From Phymorhynchus buccinoides (lineage: Eukaryota > Mollusca > Gastropoda > Neogastropoda > Raphitomidae), in assembly GCA_017654935.2 (NCBI GenBank), contig CM065713.1, positions 22,409,872 to 22,473,871 of the forward strand: a stretch of DNA of 64,000 nt, read 5' to 3'. The position numbers and the translations under genes were made by a program. The notes below the pieces were generated by a model, which saw only the letters and a list, made by a program, of their open reading frames with translations, was not told the origin of the DNA and searched no databases. Of the stretch, positions 33,335 through 45,239 are shown in pieces. How positions within the stretch are numbered: the first letter of the stretch is position 1; every line of letters begins with the position of its first letter.

Positions 33335-33393
33335 GATTCAATTTCTATTTCTGTATTGTTTCCATAATTGCTTGCTTTGAATAACTGCATTAA

Positions 33394-33891
33394 AGGGACA
33401 CCCTGGCGGATGAGGGTTTTGCTAGAAAAACATCAAGGTCACCAGAAAGACAGCCTTTTCAAGGATCGGAACACTCACTTTGCTCTGATTTCCTAGAAAT
33501 CAAACCGTCAAAACGGCGATTCCTCCTTGGCGGAGTTGTCGGAGAGAGAAGCCATTTTGGACAGGGTTGGTAGAGGCCACTCAGAAGCTTTGTCTTCTTT
33601 GTAGTGCAGTAAAAAGGAAATTGGAGCCATTTCCTTTGTTGTGAGCGAAACTCCTTTTGGTAAACTGTAAATAAAAAGGCTTGTATTGTGGAAATATCGT
33701 GATTTGGTCCAAGCGACTCAGGCGGCCATTACATTTCACTGAAAGAATTTGACTTCCAGCACCTCCGCCAAGGAGGAATCGCCGATTTGACTTCTAGGAA
33801 ACCGGAGCAAAGTCAGTGTTGCGATCTCTGTAAAGGGTGTTTTCCTGGAGATCTCGACGTGTTTCTTGGCAAAATATGTCAGGGTGCCCCT
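33394..33891. mobile_element. TTAA-flanked MITE family K (copy B)
   Basis: Duplicate of 24191-24688, TTAA on both sides. Confidence 0.65.
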
Positions 33892-34119
33892 TTAAAAAAA
33901 GTTCTGAAACATTTTGAAATGAATAGTCCTTGGATTAATAGTCTAAAACATAACAGAATGCCAATACCTACTTCAGCACATGTTTCAAGTAAACTATTAT
34001 GTAACAAGTAAATGCACACACGTTGCTATCATTCAAAACCTAATTGAAATGTTTTAAAAAAAGAATTATAAAAAAAGAAGAAGGAGCACTTTCGTTTCAG
34101 TGTTTGTTCATCAATGAGC

Positions 34120-34284
34120 AACTTAAGACGCGGATTTGACCGCCAGGGGGCAATCAAACCAGTAGGGGCTTATCACGCGATATGCTTAGTTGGGCGTAGC
34201 GAGAGAGAGAGGGAGATGAGTCCGTGATAAGCCCCCCTAGTTGGTTTGATTGCCCTCTGACGGTCAAAATCCGCGTCATAAGTT
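34120..34284. mobile_element. MITE with 55-bp inverted repeat, copy B
   Basis: Duplicate of 24917-25081. Confidence 0.7.
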
Positions 34285-34320
34285 AACCATTATATGAGTG
34301 CCATCAAAGTCAAACTATGA

Positions 34321-34463
<143 letters not shown>

Positions 34464-34712
34464 GTGTATCTGTAAACGCACAGAGAGAGAGAGAGCGACA
34501 TATGTACACGCAACTAATGTTATATAATGGATGTTAAACAAAAGACACACACACACACACACGCGCGCGCGCAACTAAAACCGCAAGTTTGTATTTAAAC
34601 ATATAAACACAATGTAAATTGGACTTTTTTTAAAAGAAAGGTTTTCTAAACTTCGTAATCTCAAAACTGTTATTTACAGGGACACAGACACACTCACATG
34701 AACAAGCATCTA

Positions 34713-35504
34713 CAGTGGAACCTCCCTTATAAGACTCCCTCCCACATAAGACCTACTTCTCTGAGACATTGCCCTTCTTTGTAAGTATTAAAACTACCTC
34801 CCTTATAAGACCCCCCATTACGACTCCCTCCTACATAAGACCTGCTTCTCTGAGACATTGCCCTTCTTTGAAAGTATTGAAACTACCTCCCTTATAAGAC
34901 CCCTCCCTTATAAAACCTACCATTATAAAATATAAGACTCCCTCCCACATAAGACCTATTTCTCTGAGACATTGCCCTTCTTTGAAAGTATTAAAACTAC
35001 CTCCCTTATAAGACCCCCCATTACGACTCCCTCCCTACATAAGACCTGCTTCTCTGAGACATTGCCCTTCTTTGAAAGTATTGAAACTACCTCCCTTATA
35101 AGACCCCTCCCTGTTAAGACCTCCCATTATAAGACTCCCTCCCACATAAGACCTACTTCTCTGAGACATTGCCCTTCTTTGTAAGTATTAAAATTACCTC
35201 CCTTATAAGACCCCTCCCTTATAAGACTCCCTCCCACATAAGACCTACTTCTCTGAGACATTGCCCTTCTTTGTAAGTATTAAAACTACCTCCCTTATAA
35301 GACCTACTTTTCTGAGACATTGCCCTTCTTTGTAAGCATTAAACCTACCTCACTTATAAGACTCCCTCCCACATAAGACTCACTTCTCTGAGACATTGCC
35401 CTTCTCTGTAAGTATTAAAACTACCTCCCTTATTTAAAAGACCCCTCCCTTATAAGACCTCAATTTGGAAGATTTTTGAAGGTCGCTTAAGGCAGGTTCC
35501 ACTG
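34713..35504. mobile_element. pogo/Tigger-like MITE family P, expanded (copy B)
   Basis: Counterpart of 25542-26257; about 76 bp longer because of a different number of internal units. Confidence 0.8.
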
Positions 35505-35821
35505 TGATACACGTACCAGACATACTGACCAGTGGACATCATTTTAAATGAAAGGTACATGCAACTAAAACTGCCATTTTGTTTTTAGCACAAACACACA
35601 CAAATATGGCATCTCAACGAACAAACAAACAAATATTGCTTTTTAGATGGCAGAGACATATAAATGGACTCCCAGTTACTGATGAAAGTCAAGTCAAGGG
35701 AGATAATTTTTCTTACTCTTGGGTTATTGTGGATTTTATGTATTCAAAAATATATATTATATGATCGGCATAATTAAACCTAGTAGATTTTTATTTTACA
35801 CCCCCCAAAAAAGAGTTGCCC

Positions 35822-35976
35822 TGGGACGGTATTCATGTCGAGATAGCATGAGACTTAGCATGATGCTAACTTAGAAGCTCTTCCAATGTCCTATAGGATT
35901 TAATAGGACTTTTGGAAGAGCTTCTAAGTTAGCATCATGCTAAGTCTCATGCTATCTCGACGTGAATACCGTCCCA
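35822..35976. mobile_element. Foldback MITE family F (copy B)
   Basis: Counterpart of 26576-26730, essentially identical. Confidence 0.85.
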
Positions 35977-36001
35977 GGTGCTTTGCCCGTCGAAGGTTTA
36001 A

Positions 36002-36598
36002 AGGTGGACTCTGACGGATGAGTTTTTTGCAAGAAACACATCGAGATCACCAGAAAAAACAGCCTTTTCAAGGATCGGAACACTCACTTTGCTCTGGTTT
36101 CTTAGAAATTAAAACATTCCTCCTTGGCGGAGATGCCGGAGAGAGTAGCCATTTTGGATGGGGTGGGTGGAGGCCACTCATTGTGGTTGAAGCGTTTTTT
36201 CTTTTTTGTAGTGCAGTAAAAATTTAAAAAAAGGAGCTATTTCCTTTGTTGTGAGCGAAACTCCTTTAGATAAATTGTATAAAAAAATTTAAATAAATAA
36301 ATAAAAAGGCTTGTATTGCGAAAATTTCGTGCAAACGATTTGGTCAAAACACAGGCAGCCATTCAAAAAGAGACGGCAAACGCCTTCTCTTTGGGGTGAA
36401 AGAATTTGACTTCCAGCATCTCCGCCAAGGAGGAATCGCCTTTTTGACGGCTTGATTTCTGGGAAACCAGAGCAAAGTGAGTTAGTTAGTTAGTCTATTA
36501 TAGTCCCCGTAAAAGCGAGTGTTGCGATCTCTGTAAAGGGAGTTTTTTTGCTGATCTGGACGTGTTTCTAGCAAAAACTCATCCGTCAGGGTGCCCCT
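36002..36598. mobile_element. TTAA-flanked MITE family K, second copy in B
   Basis: Counterpart of 26756-27347, including the small (GTTA)n insertion. Confidence 0.65.
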
Positions 36599-36832
36599 TT
36601 AAGAATAAACCGAAATATCGCGATTTTATCAGTGTTTTTTAAATTTTTATATTGACCACACACAAAAAAGACAGAAACGAAATCATCAGATGACACGACA
36701 CCTTTTCAGCCCAACAACTTCGGTCGAAATCCACCCACTATCTTTGAAATGATCAGTGTCTTTAATTGTTACATTCAAATATCATTCACAGGGAATTCTG
36801 TTTAAGCTAACTCTTTCGCCCCGTACTAACTA

Positions 36833-36984
36833 ATAGGGCATTTGCCACGTGAGGACGACCTTGACATTCACTGAGTTGAATGTAGAGAGTTGAATTAGAA
36901 AGGTCAGCGTAACTCGGGGCAGAACGAGTGCGGGCACATCAGTAGTCTAGTATAGAGAACAAACACTCGTGGCAAATGCCCTAT
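36833..36984. mobile_element. MITE family J (copy B)
   Basis: Counterpart of 27582-27733. Confidence 0.8.
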
Positions 36985-37030
36985 TCTCAGTAGCTTTTAA
37001 GTTAACTCTTTCACCCCGTACTAATTCCCA

Positions 37031-37831
37031 GTAGCTTTTCACATATGTCCCTTCCCTGGTCGAGAGGACGTAAAACACCAAATTTCATTCGTAGCTTTTC
37101 ACATATGTCCCTTCCCTGGTCGAGAGGACGTAAAACACCAAATTTCATTCGTAGCTTTTCACATATGTCCCTTCCCTGGTCGAGAGGACGTAAAACACCA
37201 AAATTTCATTCGTAGCTTTTCACATATGTCCCTTCCCTGGTCGAGAGGACGTAAAACACCAAATTTCATTCGTAGCTTTTCACATATGTCCCTTCCCTGG
37301 TCGAGAGGACGTAAAACACCAAATTTCATTCGTAGCTTTTCACATATGTCCCTTCCCTGGTCGAGAGGACGTAAAACACCAAATTTCATTCGTAGCTTTT
37401 CACATATGTCCCTTCCCTGGTCGAGAGGACGTAAAACACCAAATTTCATTCGTAGCTTTTCACATATGTCCCTTCCCTGGTCGAGAGGACGTAAAACACC
37501 AAATTTCATTCGTAGCTTTTCACATATGTCCCTTCCCTGGTCGAGAGGACGTAAAAACACCAAATTTCATTCGTAGCTTTTCACATATGTCCCTTCCCTG
37601 GTCGAGAGGACGTAAAACACCAAATTTCATTCGTAGCTTTTCACATATGTCCCTTCCCTGGTCGAGAGGACGTAAAACACAAAATTTCATTCGTAGCTTT
37701 TCACATATGTCCCTTCCCTGGTCGAGAGGACGTAAAACACCAAATTTCGTTCGTAGCTTTTCACATATGTCCCTTCCCTGGTCGAGAGGACGTAAAACAC
37801 CAAATTTCATTCGTAGCTTTTCACCACAGAC
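37031..37831 (+). repeat. 60-bp satellite, copy B (13 units)
   Basis: Same unit as 27781-28571. Two single-A insertions (near 37200 and 37556) break the spurious frames that are open in copy A, which supports non-coding status. Confidence 0.95.
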
Positions 37832-37900
37832 GAAGTACAGTCGACAATTTTCATCTCTACTTTCGCTTACTTTGTTTGCATACTAAGCGTGAGCGTCTGG

Positions 37901-38117
37901 TAGGGGAAGACGGGGTAAAAAGCGCATGGGCGGGTAAGAAGCCCACCCCAATTATCTCATGAAATAAAGAAAATTTCAGTCAAATTTGCCCATGAGACGA
38001 ATGCTAGACATTAACGCTCGTCTCATGGGCAAAATGAGACTGAAATTTGCTTCATTTCATGAGATAATGGGGTGGGCTTCTTACCCGCCCATGCGCTTTT
38101 TACCCCGTCTTCCCCTA
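37901..38117. mobile_element. Foldback MITE family G (copy B)
   Basis: Counterpart of 28648-28865. Confidence 0.85.
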
Positions 38118-38391
38118 TTGTTGACAGAACAAGTCTCTAGCTATAACTACATCAAGTTTCTTCGACTAATTATTTTCATTTTTCATTTGAGACCCAGCGC
38201 CATGAAAGGGACATTAAGTCGCTGGACTAGTTTGTTTCTCACAACAGGCTTGAAAAGTAAAAAATCTGCGGCTTCAAGCTTCGACACCATGGTTGCTATG
38301 GCTTATCCGCCTTGGTCGAGGTAAACAACTCTAATTTTCACAAAATGCTCTCCCCTCATTTTTTCTCTCCGAAAATCGTCTCTTTGGATAC

Positions 38392-38690
38392 CAGGGTGCC
38401 GTTTCACAAGGGCTAACGTTACGTAGCGTGAGCGCAAATCGGCAAAAACGGTACACCCCCCCCCCCCCCCCCCTCCAAAAGTATCTCGTGGCGAACTATC
38501 ACGTGACTAGCATGGAGTGAATACATTTCTTGTTGTCGATTGGTCCATTAAAATTTGTTTTAAAAAAATTGACCAATCAGATAAGAGCTTGTAATATTCT
38601 TCCGCAAACGTTTTCTAAAGTGTTTCTTAGGGCCCGTTTGCTGTAAGCGTTATTCGCGCGGCGACCGTTATTTAGAGAAACTCGACCCTG
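38392..38690. mobile_element. MITE family H, short form (copy B)
   Basis: Counterpart of 29151-29433; its poly-C run is longer. Confidence 0.6.
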
Positions 38691-38861
38691 CTCCTCCACT
38701 GCTTCCCCGAATGTAAAGGCACAAGCAAAGGAACGACAACTCTTCGTCGACTTCCAGCACGAAAAGCGAAAGTAGACAAACAGCAATAATCGCAAAGTCG
38801 GACCCTTTGGTTGGTTTGCTTTGTCATTCCATCAAAGTTCTGAACGGAAAGGGTACAGCCA

Positions 38862-39235
38862 ATAGGGCATTTGCCACGTGAGGGCGACCTTGAATTCCAC
38901 TGGGTTGAATTTAGAGAGTTGAATTAGAAAGGTCAGCGTAACCAGGGCTCCCAGGGACCCCCATTTGGGGGGTCTATGAAGTACTAAAATTCTAAAGGAC
39001 CTGTAAAGGAATGTGCAGGGGGTCCCAGGGATGCACTAGAAAAATTACTTTTAGCATCCGCAATGCCACTGGGACCCTCTATCCCGCTTTTAGGACCCTC
39101 TGTACTGTAAGTGAAGGAGTCCCTGGGACCCCTTGTTTTGCGGGACGATTGGGAGCCCTGGTAACTCAGGCAGAATGGACGCGGGCAAATTAGTAGTCTA
39201 GTACAGAGAACGAACACTCGTGGCAAATGCCCTAT
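38862..39235. mobile_element. MITE family J interrupted by a hAT-like MITE
   Basis: Outer ends as at 27582. The inner element 38943-39160 has perfect 11-bp ends CAGGGCTCCCA/TGGGAGCCCTG and a 5-bp duplication GTAAC on both sides (38938-38942, 39161-39165). The uninterrupted copy at 27582-27733 shows the empty site GCGTAACTC. CAGGG ends with 5-bp duplications fit a hAT subgroup. Confidence 0.8.
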
Positions 39236-39572
39236 ATTTAAAATGTGTTTACACATACTGGCCACTAAAAAAAAAATCATTTTGCCGACTTTTCGGCCTA
39301 AACTTTCACAAACCTCTAGGAGAATTCCCAAACTTTCCAGCATTGAAAACGGTTCATTTTCCCCAAACTGTACGACCCCTGTGAAAATAACCCTAAACTG
39401 ATTCCAGGGGTGCATGTGGGTGTGCCTGAAGCCTGAATTCAGGCAGTTTGATGCAGGTTCAGGCAGTGGTTTGCCTGAAGATAAGGCTCTTCTTTACGGA
39501 ACCAAGCTCTTGAAATGATCGTTATATCAAGGGTTGTGATAGAGTGATAAAAAGTATCTCAGACACTATGAC

Positions 39573-39645
39573 TCTCTGGACGCGTTCAAGGCCGGTCTAA
39601 AAACTCATCTCTTTTCCAAGTTGTGGCTGACATGCATAGGTTGAT
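39573..39645 (+). pseudogene. LINE ORF2 C-terminal fragment
   Basis: SLDAFKAGLKTHLFSKLW followed by a stop: the terminal motif of L2/CR1-type ORF2. Followed by (GT)-rich sequence to 39840. Confidence 0.55.
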
Positions 39646-39970
39646 TGTGCAGTGTGGACATTGAGTGGTGTGCGTGCGCGTGTGCGCGTACGTGTGCGTG
39701 TGCGTGCAATGTGTGTGTATGTGTGTGTATGCAGTGTGTGTGTTGATTGTGCCGTATGGAAATTGAGTGGTGTGTGTGTGTGTGTGTTTGTGTGTGCGTG
39801 TGCGTGTGTGTGTGTGTATGTGTGTGTGCATGCAGCGTGTATGTTCTATCCCTATCCCTTACGACAAGGCGACATAGAGGGCAACTCAGCGCTCAGAATA
39901 AAGGCGGCTGATCTAAGAATCATTTTTGTTCTTCGCTATATATATGGAATCTAGCTGAGTTGCAGATGCA

Positions 39971-40283
39971 CCCTTCAAACTTAGCCGATGAAGCTATCAC
40001 TTGATCACTGCCGGTGTAGCATTCTCAAATGGGATTTGTTCTCACCTTCAAACTGAGCCGATGAAGCTATCACTTGATCACTGCCGGTGTAGCATTCTCA
40101 AATGGGATTTGTTCTCAACATGTCTGCGCATGTGTGCGAAATCGATCATGACGTACCATCAAATTTTATCTTTTGTGTATTCGACACTAGATTGACTCTA
40201 AATCTATCCCTAACCCTATCCCTAACTCTTCGCACATGCGCAGACGGTGTGAGAACAAATCCCATTTGAGAACACCACACCGG
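39971..40283. mobile_element. MITE with ends CCGGTGTRGC and a 71-bp tandem duplication
   Basis: CCGGTGTAGCATTCTCAAAT (left) and ATTTGAGAACACCACACCGG (right). The left edge with CTTCAAACT and GATGAAGCTATCACTTGATC is present twice (about 39972-40043, 40046-40116). A related element lies at 43648-43857. Confidence 0.65.
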
Positions 40284-40402
40284 TCCAGTATCACTATGAC
40301 ATGCATCAAATAAGGCCTTTCTTTATCTCCCAGAATTAACAAAACCAGATCACTGGATAACAGATCCTTATTTTCTGCCTTTTAGTGGCGCATGGGTGTT
40401 AA

Positions 40403-40922
40403 CCTTTACCAGACTTCCCGGGTCGCCCACGACCCATTGACACCCAAAAAATGTGATATCTCTAAAACTATTTAAGCAATCTTCATGAAATTTCATGACT
40501 TTGTCAAAAACGTAAATGGCTTTAAGTGTGTTAAATTTCATTAATGTGTCTAAAATATAAATGATGTAATATGACGCAACATTTTAACATACTTGTCCAG
40601 ATGTTGCGGGTCCTCCAGGACCCATACTCGTCAAAGAGTCACCATGTGTTTATACTTCTCCAGATGGCGCGGGTCTCCTACGACCCATATACTTTAAAGA
40701 GCAGAAATATGTCACTGCAGTGCATTGAGTATGGGTCGTGGGAGACCCGCGCCATCTGGAGAAGCATAAACACATGGTGACTCTTTGACGAGTATGGGTC
40801 CTGGAGGACCCGCATCATCTGGACAGGGATAAAACACTGTTAAAATGCATGTACAAATCTGTGAGTACTGGGAGACCCGCATCATCTGGCGAAGTATAAT
40901 CACAAGCAACATCCGGTAAAGG
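40403..40922. mobile_element. piggyBac-type MITE with CCTTTACC ends
   Basis: TTAA flanks (40399-40402, 40923-40926) and ends CCTTTACCAGA and TCCGGTAAAGG. The interior is itself inverted: CGTCAAAGAGTCACCATGTG and its complement, with repeated GGAGACCCGC. Confidence 0.7.
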
Positions 40923-41003
40923 TTAAATCAGTGTGGTGCAAAAATGCGACGTCAGCGGCGAAAGAGTTAAAAATCAAGGTTGTTTTTGTTGCTTTGGTAT
41001 CAA

Positions 41004-41571
41004 CCCTTTCACCGCCAATGTCGTGCCTTGGCATGAGGCTGTGTCAGACCAGTTGACATAAGCTAGAACACCAAGGCTACATCAAAATGTTGTTATGCTC
41101 TGAATGGTTATGCAGGGATTGTCTTAAGCCATGACAAGCTCCCAGCATAACATCATCAGTCTAAAATCCCCCGAAGACGGAGTGTGGCTGCCCACATGGC
41201 GGGGGTAATCAAAAACGGTCACACACGTAATGTTCTCATCTCTAGCCGATGCATTTGTCCCTTAGTGTTCAAGTGCTTCTCGCTGTTGGGATGATCCCTG
41301 GAGTCTTTTTAGCCAGGGTAAGCCAACCACAGCCAGCCAACCACCAATGTCGCATTTTTTGCACCACAATGATTTAACACCTATATCACTAAAAAGCATC
41401 AAATCAGGGCTTGCTATCTGAAGACCCTATTTTCGAAATTTTGGGAGGTAAGGATAGGCCTAATGTTATACATGTCACAGAAGAATTCACAATATTGCTG
41501 ACAATTGTTTTCCTCTACCCAGTTAAGTTTAATGGTATTTTTTAACTGAAAAATGGTTGGCAGCGAAAGGG
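41004..41571. mobile_element. piggyBac-type MITE family B with a retroposon insert
   Basis: Ends CCCTTTCACCGCCAATG and GGCAGCGAAAGGG, TTAA on the right. The insert 41024-41343 is flanked by 9-bp duplications CCAATGTCG (41015-41023, 41344-41352). The insert shares GGAGTGTGGCTGCCCAC and TGGGATGATCCCTGGAGTCT with 61811-61985, so it is probably a SINE (family C). Confidence 0.7.
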
Positions 41572-42204
41572 TTAATATCTGCCCAAACCTCTAGCTATTG
41601 TCAATCATCAGTGTCAGCTTTGATGCACATAATGCACATCTCCGACGCTCACTAACCAGCCCTGAAAGTGGCGAGTGAAAAAAAAAAAAGGGCGAGTTTA
41701 TAATTCACTTCACCCGCCAAATGCGAGTGGGCAAAAAACGATGTTCTTTCTCGCGCTACATTCTTTCCCGATCCATGTTTTCCCATGCACCAGAAATACG
41801 ATACGCAATTTGCGTGCTCGCCAGACTGCATGTTCGAAAAAGGTCTGAAAAAGGGGAGTGAACAAGCCTGGTTCAAGTATAGACCTGTGGTAAGTTATCT
41901 GCCTTATTTTCCATACTGTGGTTTCATTAAAAAAAATGTGTACAGTTAGTTTGTGCTGGTAAAAAAAAAAAAGTTACCAGCCAAAGGCTGGTGGACAACA
42001 TTGTCCACTTTCAGGGCTGCTAACTGTAGCAAAACTTTCACCTGATATACTTTTTTTTCCCCTTCAAGAATATGCATAAAAAATTCATAAAGACACCGAA
42101 ATACGCAGCTGTACACCTAAAACTCTAGAAATATACAGTAAAAATCTCGTAAAACAAAACTAAAAGGACTGAAATTTTATTTTGAGATAATCAATCTTTT
42201 GATA

Positions 42205-42570
42205 TCGCTTGAAGAATTCGAATCGTCGCTATACCAGCTTGATTTCCGCCGATTCTCCTCCAGCCGGCCACACATGGTCTCCAGCAAAGACAAGAGTTAA
42301 CACTGACTATCGCTTGAAGAAATCAAATCGTCACTATACCAGCTTGATTTCTGCCAATTCTCCTCCAGCAAAGACAAGAGTTAACACTGACTATCGCTTG
42401 AAGAATTTGAATCATCGCTATACCAGCTTGATTTCTGCCGATTCTCCCCGAGCAAAGACAAGAGTTAACACTGACTATTGCTTGAAGAATTCGAACCGTC
42501 GCCATACCAGCTTGATTTCCGCCGATTCTCATCCCAGCCGGCCACACATGGTCTCCAGCAAAGACAAGAG
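42205..42570 (-). repeat. Tandem decayed copies of the BTB gene's last coding segment
   Basis: About four partial units contain TACCAGCTTGATTTC, GCAAAGACAAGAGTTAACAC and TGACTATCGCTTGAAGAA. The first unit in the gene is the real 3' end of the coding exon (ETMCGRLDENQR and the stop); the others repeat it downstream with substitutions and frameshifts. Confidence 0.8.
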
Positions 42571-43031
42571 TTAACACTGACTATCGCTTGAAGAATTCGA
42601 ATCGTCGCTATACCAGCTTGGTTTCCGCTGATTCTCATCCAGCCGGCCGCACATGGTCTCCAGCAGCCCCACCTTCGTTTCGGCCGAGAGGTGCTGGTAA
42701 TGCTCGGAGTAGCACAGGTCCCTCTTGCTGTCACAGACATTGAGGTACAGGTCCGTCATCGCTTTGTCACCGGGCAGGCGGAAGGCGTCGCACGCCCTCA
42801 AGTACAGACAAAGCCGGTCCAGGAGATCATCTTTGTCCAAACTCTGCCCCTTCAGGCTGCCTCTGGGGATCGGGGAATGCGAACGGCGGGATCTGCGGTC
42901 GGTCGTGTAATGGTCGTAGAAGTTGTGAAAGTGGGAAGCCACGCAGCTGCTCATGTACTCCTGGCACCTGACCTTGACCTCTTCCGTGTCGTATTTGTCG
43001 GCCAACGTCAGCAGCTGCAAAAGGTTCTCAT
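42571..43031 (-). CDS. BTB/POZ-domain protein, terminal coding exon
   Basis: The minus-strand acceptor TTTTCCCAG ends at 43032; the first two bases complete a GAT codon from the upstream exon, reading DENLLQLLTLADKYDTEEVK, the C-terminal helices of a BTB domain. About 110 residues follow: a Ser/Arg-rich linker and a predicted helical stretch (LDRLCLYLRACDAFRLPGDK, ETKVGLLETMCGRLDE). Stop TAA at 42571-42573. No Kelch, MATH or zinc-finger motif is visible. The family suggests a BTB/MATH-like adaptor, possibly for Cul3 ligases, but that is inference. The last ~100 bp is tandemly repeated downstream. Confidence 0.78.
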
Positions 43032-43362
43032 CTGGGAAAACGAAACAAAAACCACAAAAATGTATCACAAATGCGCATTAAAGTGCTGGCAACACACTCA
43101 TTATTCATGTACCATATCTTACGGGCTATAAGTCCATAACATACGGTACATTTGTACATGCATAACAAATGCACATTAAAGTGCTGGCAACACACTCATT
43201 ATTCATGTACCATATCTTACAGGCTATAAGTCCATAACATACGGTACATTTGTACATGCATAACAAATGCACATTAAAGTGCTGGCAACACACTGAAAAG
43301 AAACAAACCTTTAAGTTGAAGTCAAATAGAATTCTAAAACTAAACTAAAAAAGGACATTTAA

Positions 43363-43880
43363 CCTCTTCACCACCCCGTCACGGATATTTCCGTCCACTT
43401 CCGGTAACCTATAAACTGCCCCGTCACGGAAATATCCGTCATAGGGTTATTCTAAGAGTTTCCCTTTTTCTATCCATATGCTTTCCGCAGTATGTTTGAA
43501 TGCATGTGAGAGTGTTCTCAAATGATAGTATATTCAATTCCCTTTCAGAAAAGTATAGGTTATTACGTTATATGCATAATTTGTATTCAGCAGTTTTTGC
43601 GACAGACTTCGCAACCTAAAACGGCTTGGTAAATAGTTGCCTCAGAACCGGTGTGGTGTTCTCAAAGTGGATTTTCTGGACATGTGCGAAGAGTTAAGGA
43701 TAGGTTTAGGGTTAGGGATAGGGTTAGGGTTAGGGATAGGTTTAGGGTCAATTTAGTGTCGAACACACAAAAAATAAAATTTGATGGTACGTCATGATCG
43801 ATTTCGCACATGCGCAGACATGTTGAGAACAAATCCATTTTGAGAATGCTACACCGGAAACAGGCTTGGCAGCGAAGGGA
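43363..43880. mobile_element. piggyBac-type MITE with nested MITE, in the BTB gene's intron
   Basis: TTAA flanks (43359-43362, 43881-43884) with ends CCTCTTCACCACC and GGCAGCGAAGGGA. CGTCACGGAWATTTCCGTC is repeated inside. At 43648-43857 the CCGGTGTGG element (as at 40011-40283) is nested. It includes telomere-like TAGGGTTAGGGATAGG runs. Confidence 0.65.
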
Positions 43881-43884
43881 TTAA

Positions 43885-44400
43885 ATAATAACAATAATAA
43901 TTTTATTTCATATAGCGCTAAAATCCATACAGTAGTATGCTCGATGCGCTTTACAAAAGCAACATTAAAATCAACATTAAAAACATGCATTAAAATCAAC
44001 AAGATAGTCATAGTACTCATACTACCAACATTCCAGTGCAAAGAAATAAAGTAACAAAAATAACATGATTCTCACTCACAAAGACATCCACCCTCATTCA
44101 CCAGTCTCTCTAAATAAAAACAACATACAGTATTTATACGGCGCTGAATCTTGATAGAAATCAAATCAAAGCGTACACACACGTTAGCATTCATAACGCA
44201 TTCAAACAAAAATGCAATACAAAGCGACACACACACGTATGACATAAATGGTATACAGCAGAAACAGACCTAAAGGCAAAGAGAGAGAAGAGAAAGAGAG
44301 TGGAGCCTCAATGACGGGGGAACAGGTGGGTTTTGAGGTTAGATTTGAAAGCAGAGAGGGTCGGTCGCTGACGGAGGGAAAGAGGAAAACAACAACAACG
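43885..44400 (-). pseudogene. LINE 3' end in the BTB gene intron
   Basis: The minus strand reads PLSLRQRPTLSAFKSNLKTH then a stop, followed by a 3' UTR and a GCGCTATATGAAAT-(ATT)n tail near 43885-43925. A sister copy lies at 59150-59480. Confidence 0.65.
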
Positions 44401-44420
44401 ACAGCAAAAAAGCAACAAAC

Positions 44421-44681
44421 CGTTAATGGTCTCTCCCCGACACAGGGTTCTGGGCAAGAGGACGTTGACAAACAGCGTCATGTCCTCGAAGCTTTCATCG
44501 GGGAGGGGGACCGAGTCTTTCGTGGACTCCTTGAAACCCGAGAAGAACATCCTGTGGAAGACCGGGGAGTGGTGCGCCAGTACGGCGCGGCTCACGCGCA
44601 GTTCCTTCCCTTCCACCGCCAGGGTCACGTCGGCGATGACTTTGGGAATTCCCTGAAAGGTCACCTCCTCTTTGCTGGAAA
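44421..44681 (-). CDS. BTB/POZ-domain protein, BTB core exon
   Basis: Minus-strand exon of 261 bp: acceptor TTTTTTTATAG ending at 44682, donor AACG|GTTTGT at 44421/44420. Phase 1 at both sides, joining in frame to 43031. It encodes the N-terminal half of a BTB fold: VIADVTLAVEGKELRVSRAV (DVTL, hydrophobic strand), LAHHSPVFHRMF and VPLPDESFEDMTLFVNVL. The D-V-T-L, H-S-P-V-F and M-F motifs are classic BTB residues. An upstream exon is required by the phase, but I could not find it. The frame running past the donor into LINE sequence is accidental. Confidence 0.82.
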
Positions 44682-44764
44682 CTATAAAAAAAGGTTAAAA
44701 ATTAAAAAAAATGAAATAACTTGTTTTTTAAAAGAACATTTTTTTTTCTATTTAAAAATGTATA

Positions 44765-45168
44765 CTGTAATTCGCGGACTACAAGCCGCAACTTTTTTTT
44801 AACCCCACCCCCGCGGCTAGTACAGTGCTGCGGCCTAAACGTTACAGAAAGTGAAAGTAAGCTCAACTCAGTGGCATCCTTGATTCAGACCTTTGATCTG
44901 TGGCCTTGTTCACGGTTGATGACAAAAAAAAATCACCTTGATTTCTGTATATTTTTCACAAAATGACGATCTGTTTCACGGTCCGACACTTTCGTTTTGG
45001 CAGTCAACACACCCACGATCAACTCTAGACTCAACCGGAAGCGGACATCATGCATCGCCACGCTTCCGCGGCTTATGCTTCGACGCGGCTTATGCATTAC
45101 TTTTTTCTTTTCTTTTTTTTAAAGTAGGCGGTGCGGCTTATATTATGAAGCGGCTTGTAGTCTGTATA
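44765..45168. mobile_element. MITE with CCGTAATTCAC-type ends (copy 2, right end truncated)
   Basis: Left end CTGTAATTCGCGGACTACAA and interior CCGCGGCTTATG match 3688-4134. The right terminus is replaced after GCGGCTTGTAGTCTGTATA. Confidence 0.65.
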
Positions 45169-45239
45169 AGATCTGACGACACACTGTCACATGCCTATTA
45201 ATAATATTATTATTATTACATCCCTTTGTGTCTCCTTTT

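Noticed and set aside
43690..43750. Telomere-like TTAGGG runs (also near 22503-22535, 31705-31735, 40196-40235, 48775-48885)
   Set aside because: They are short, imperfect, and lie inside MITEs; no sign of a chromosome end or fusion.
44308..44664. A 118-codon BTB-LINE fusion protein on the minus strand
   Set aside because: The frame only runs past a good donor (44421/44420) into intronic LINE sequence; the spliced product continues at 43031.
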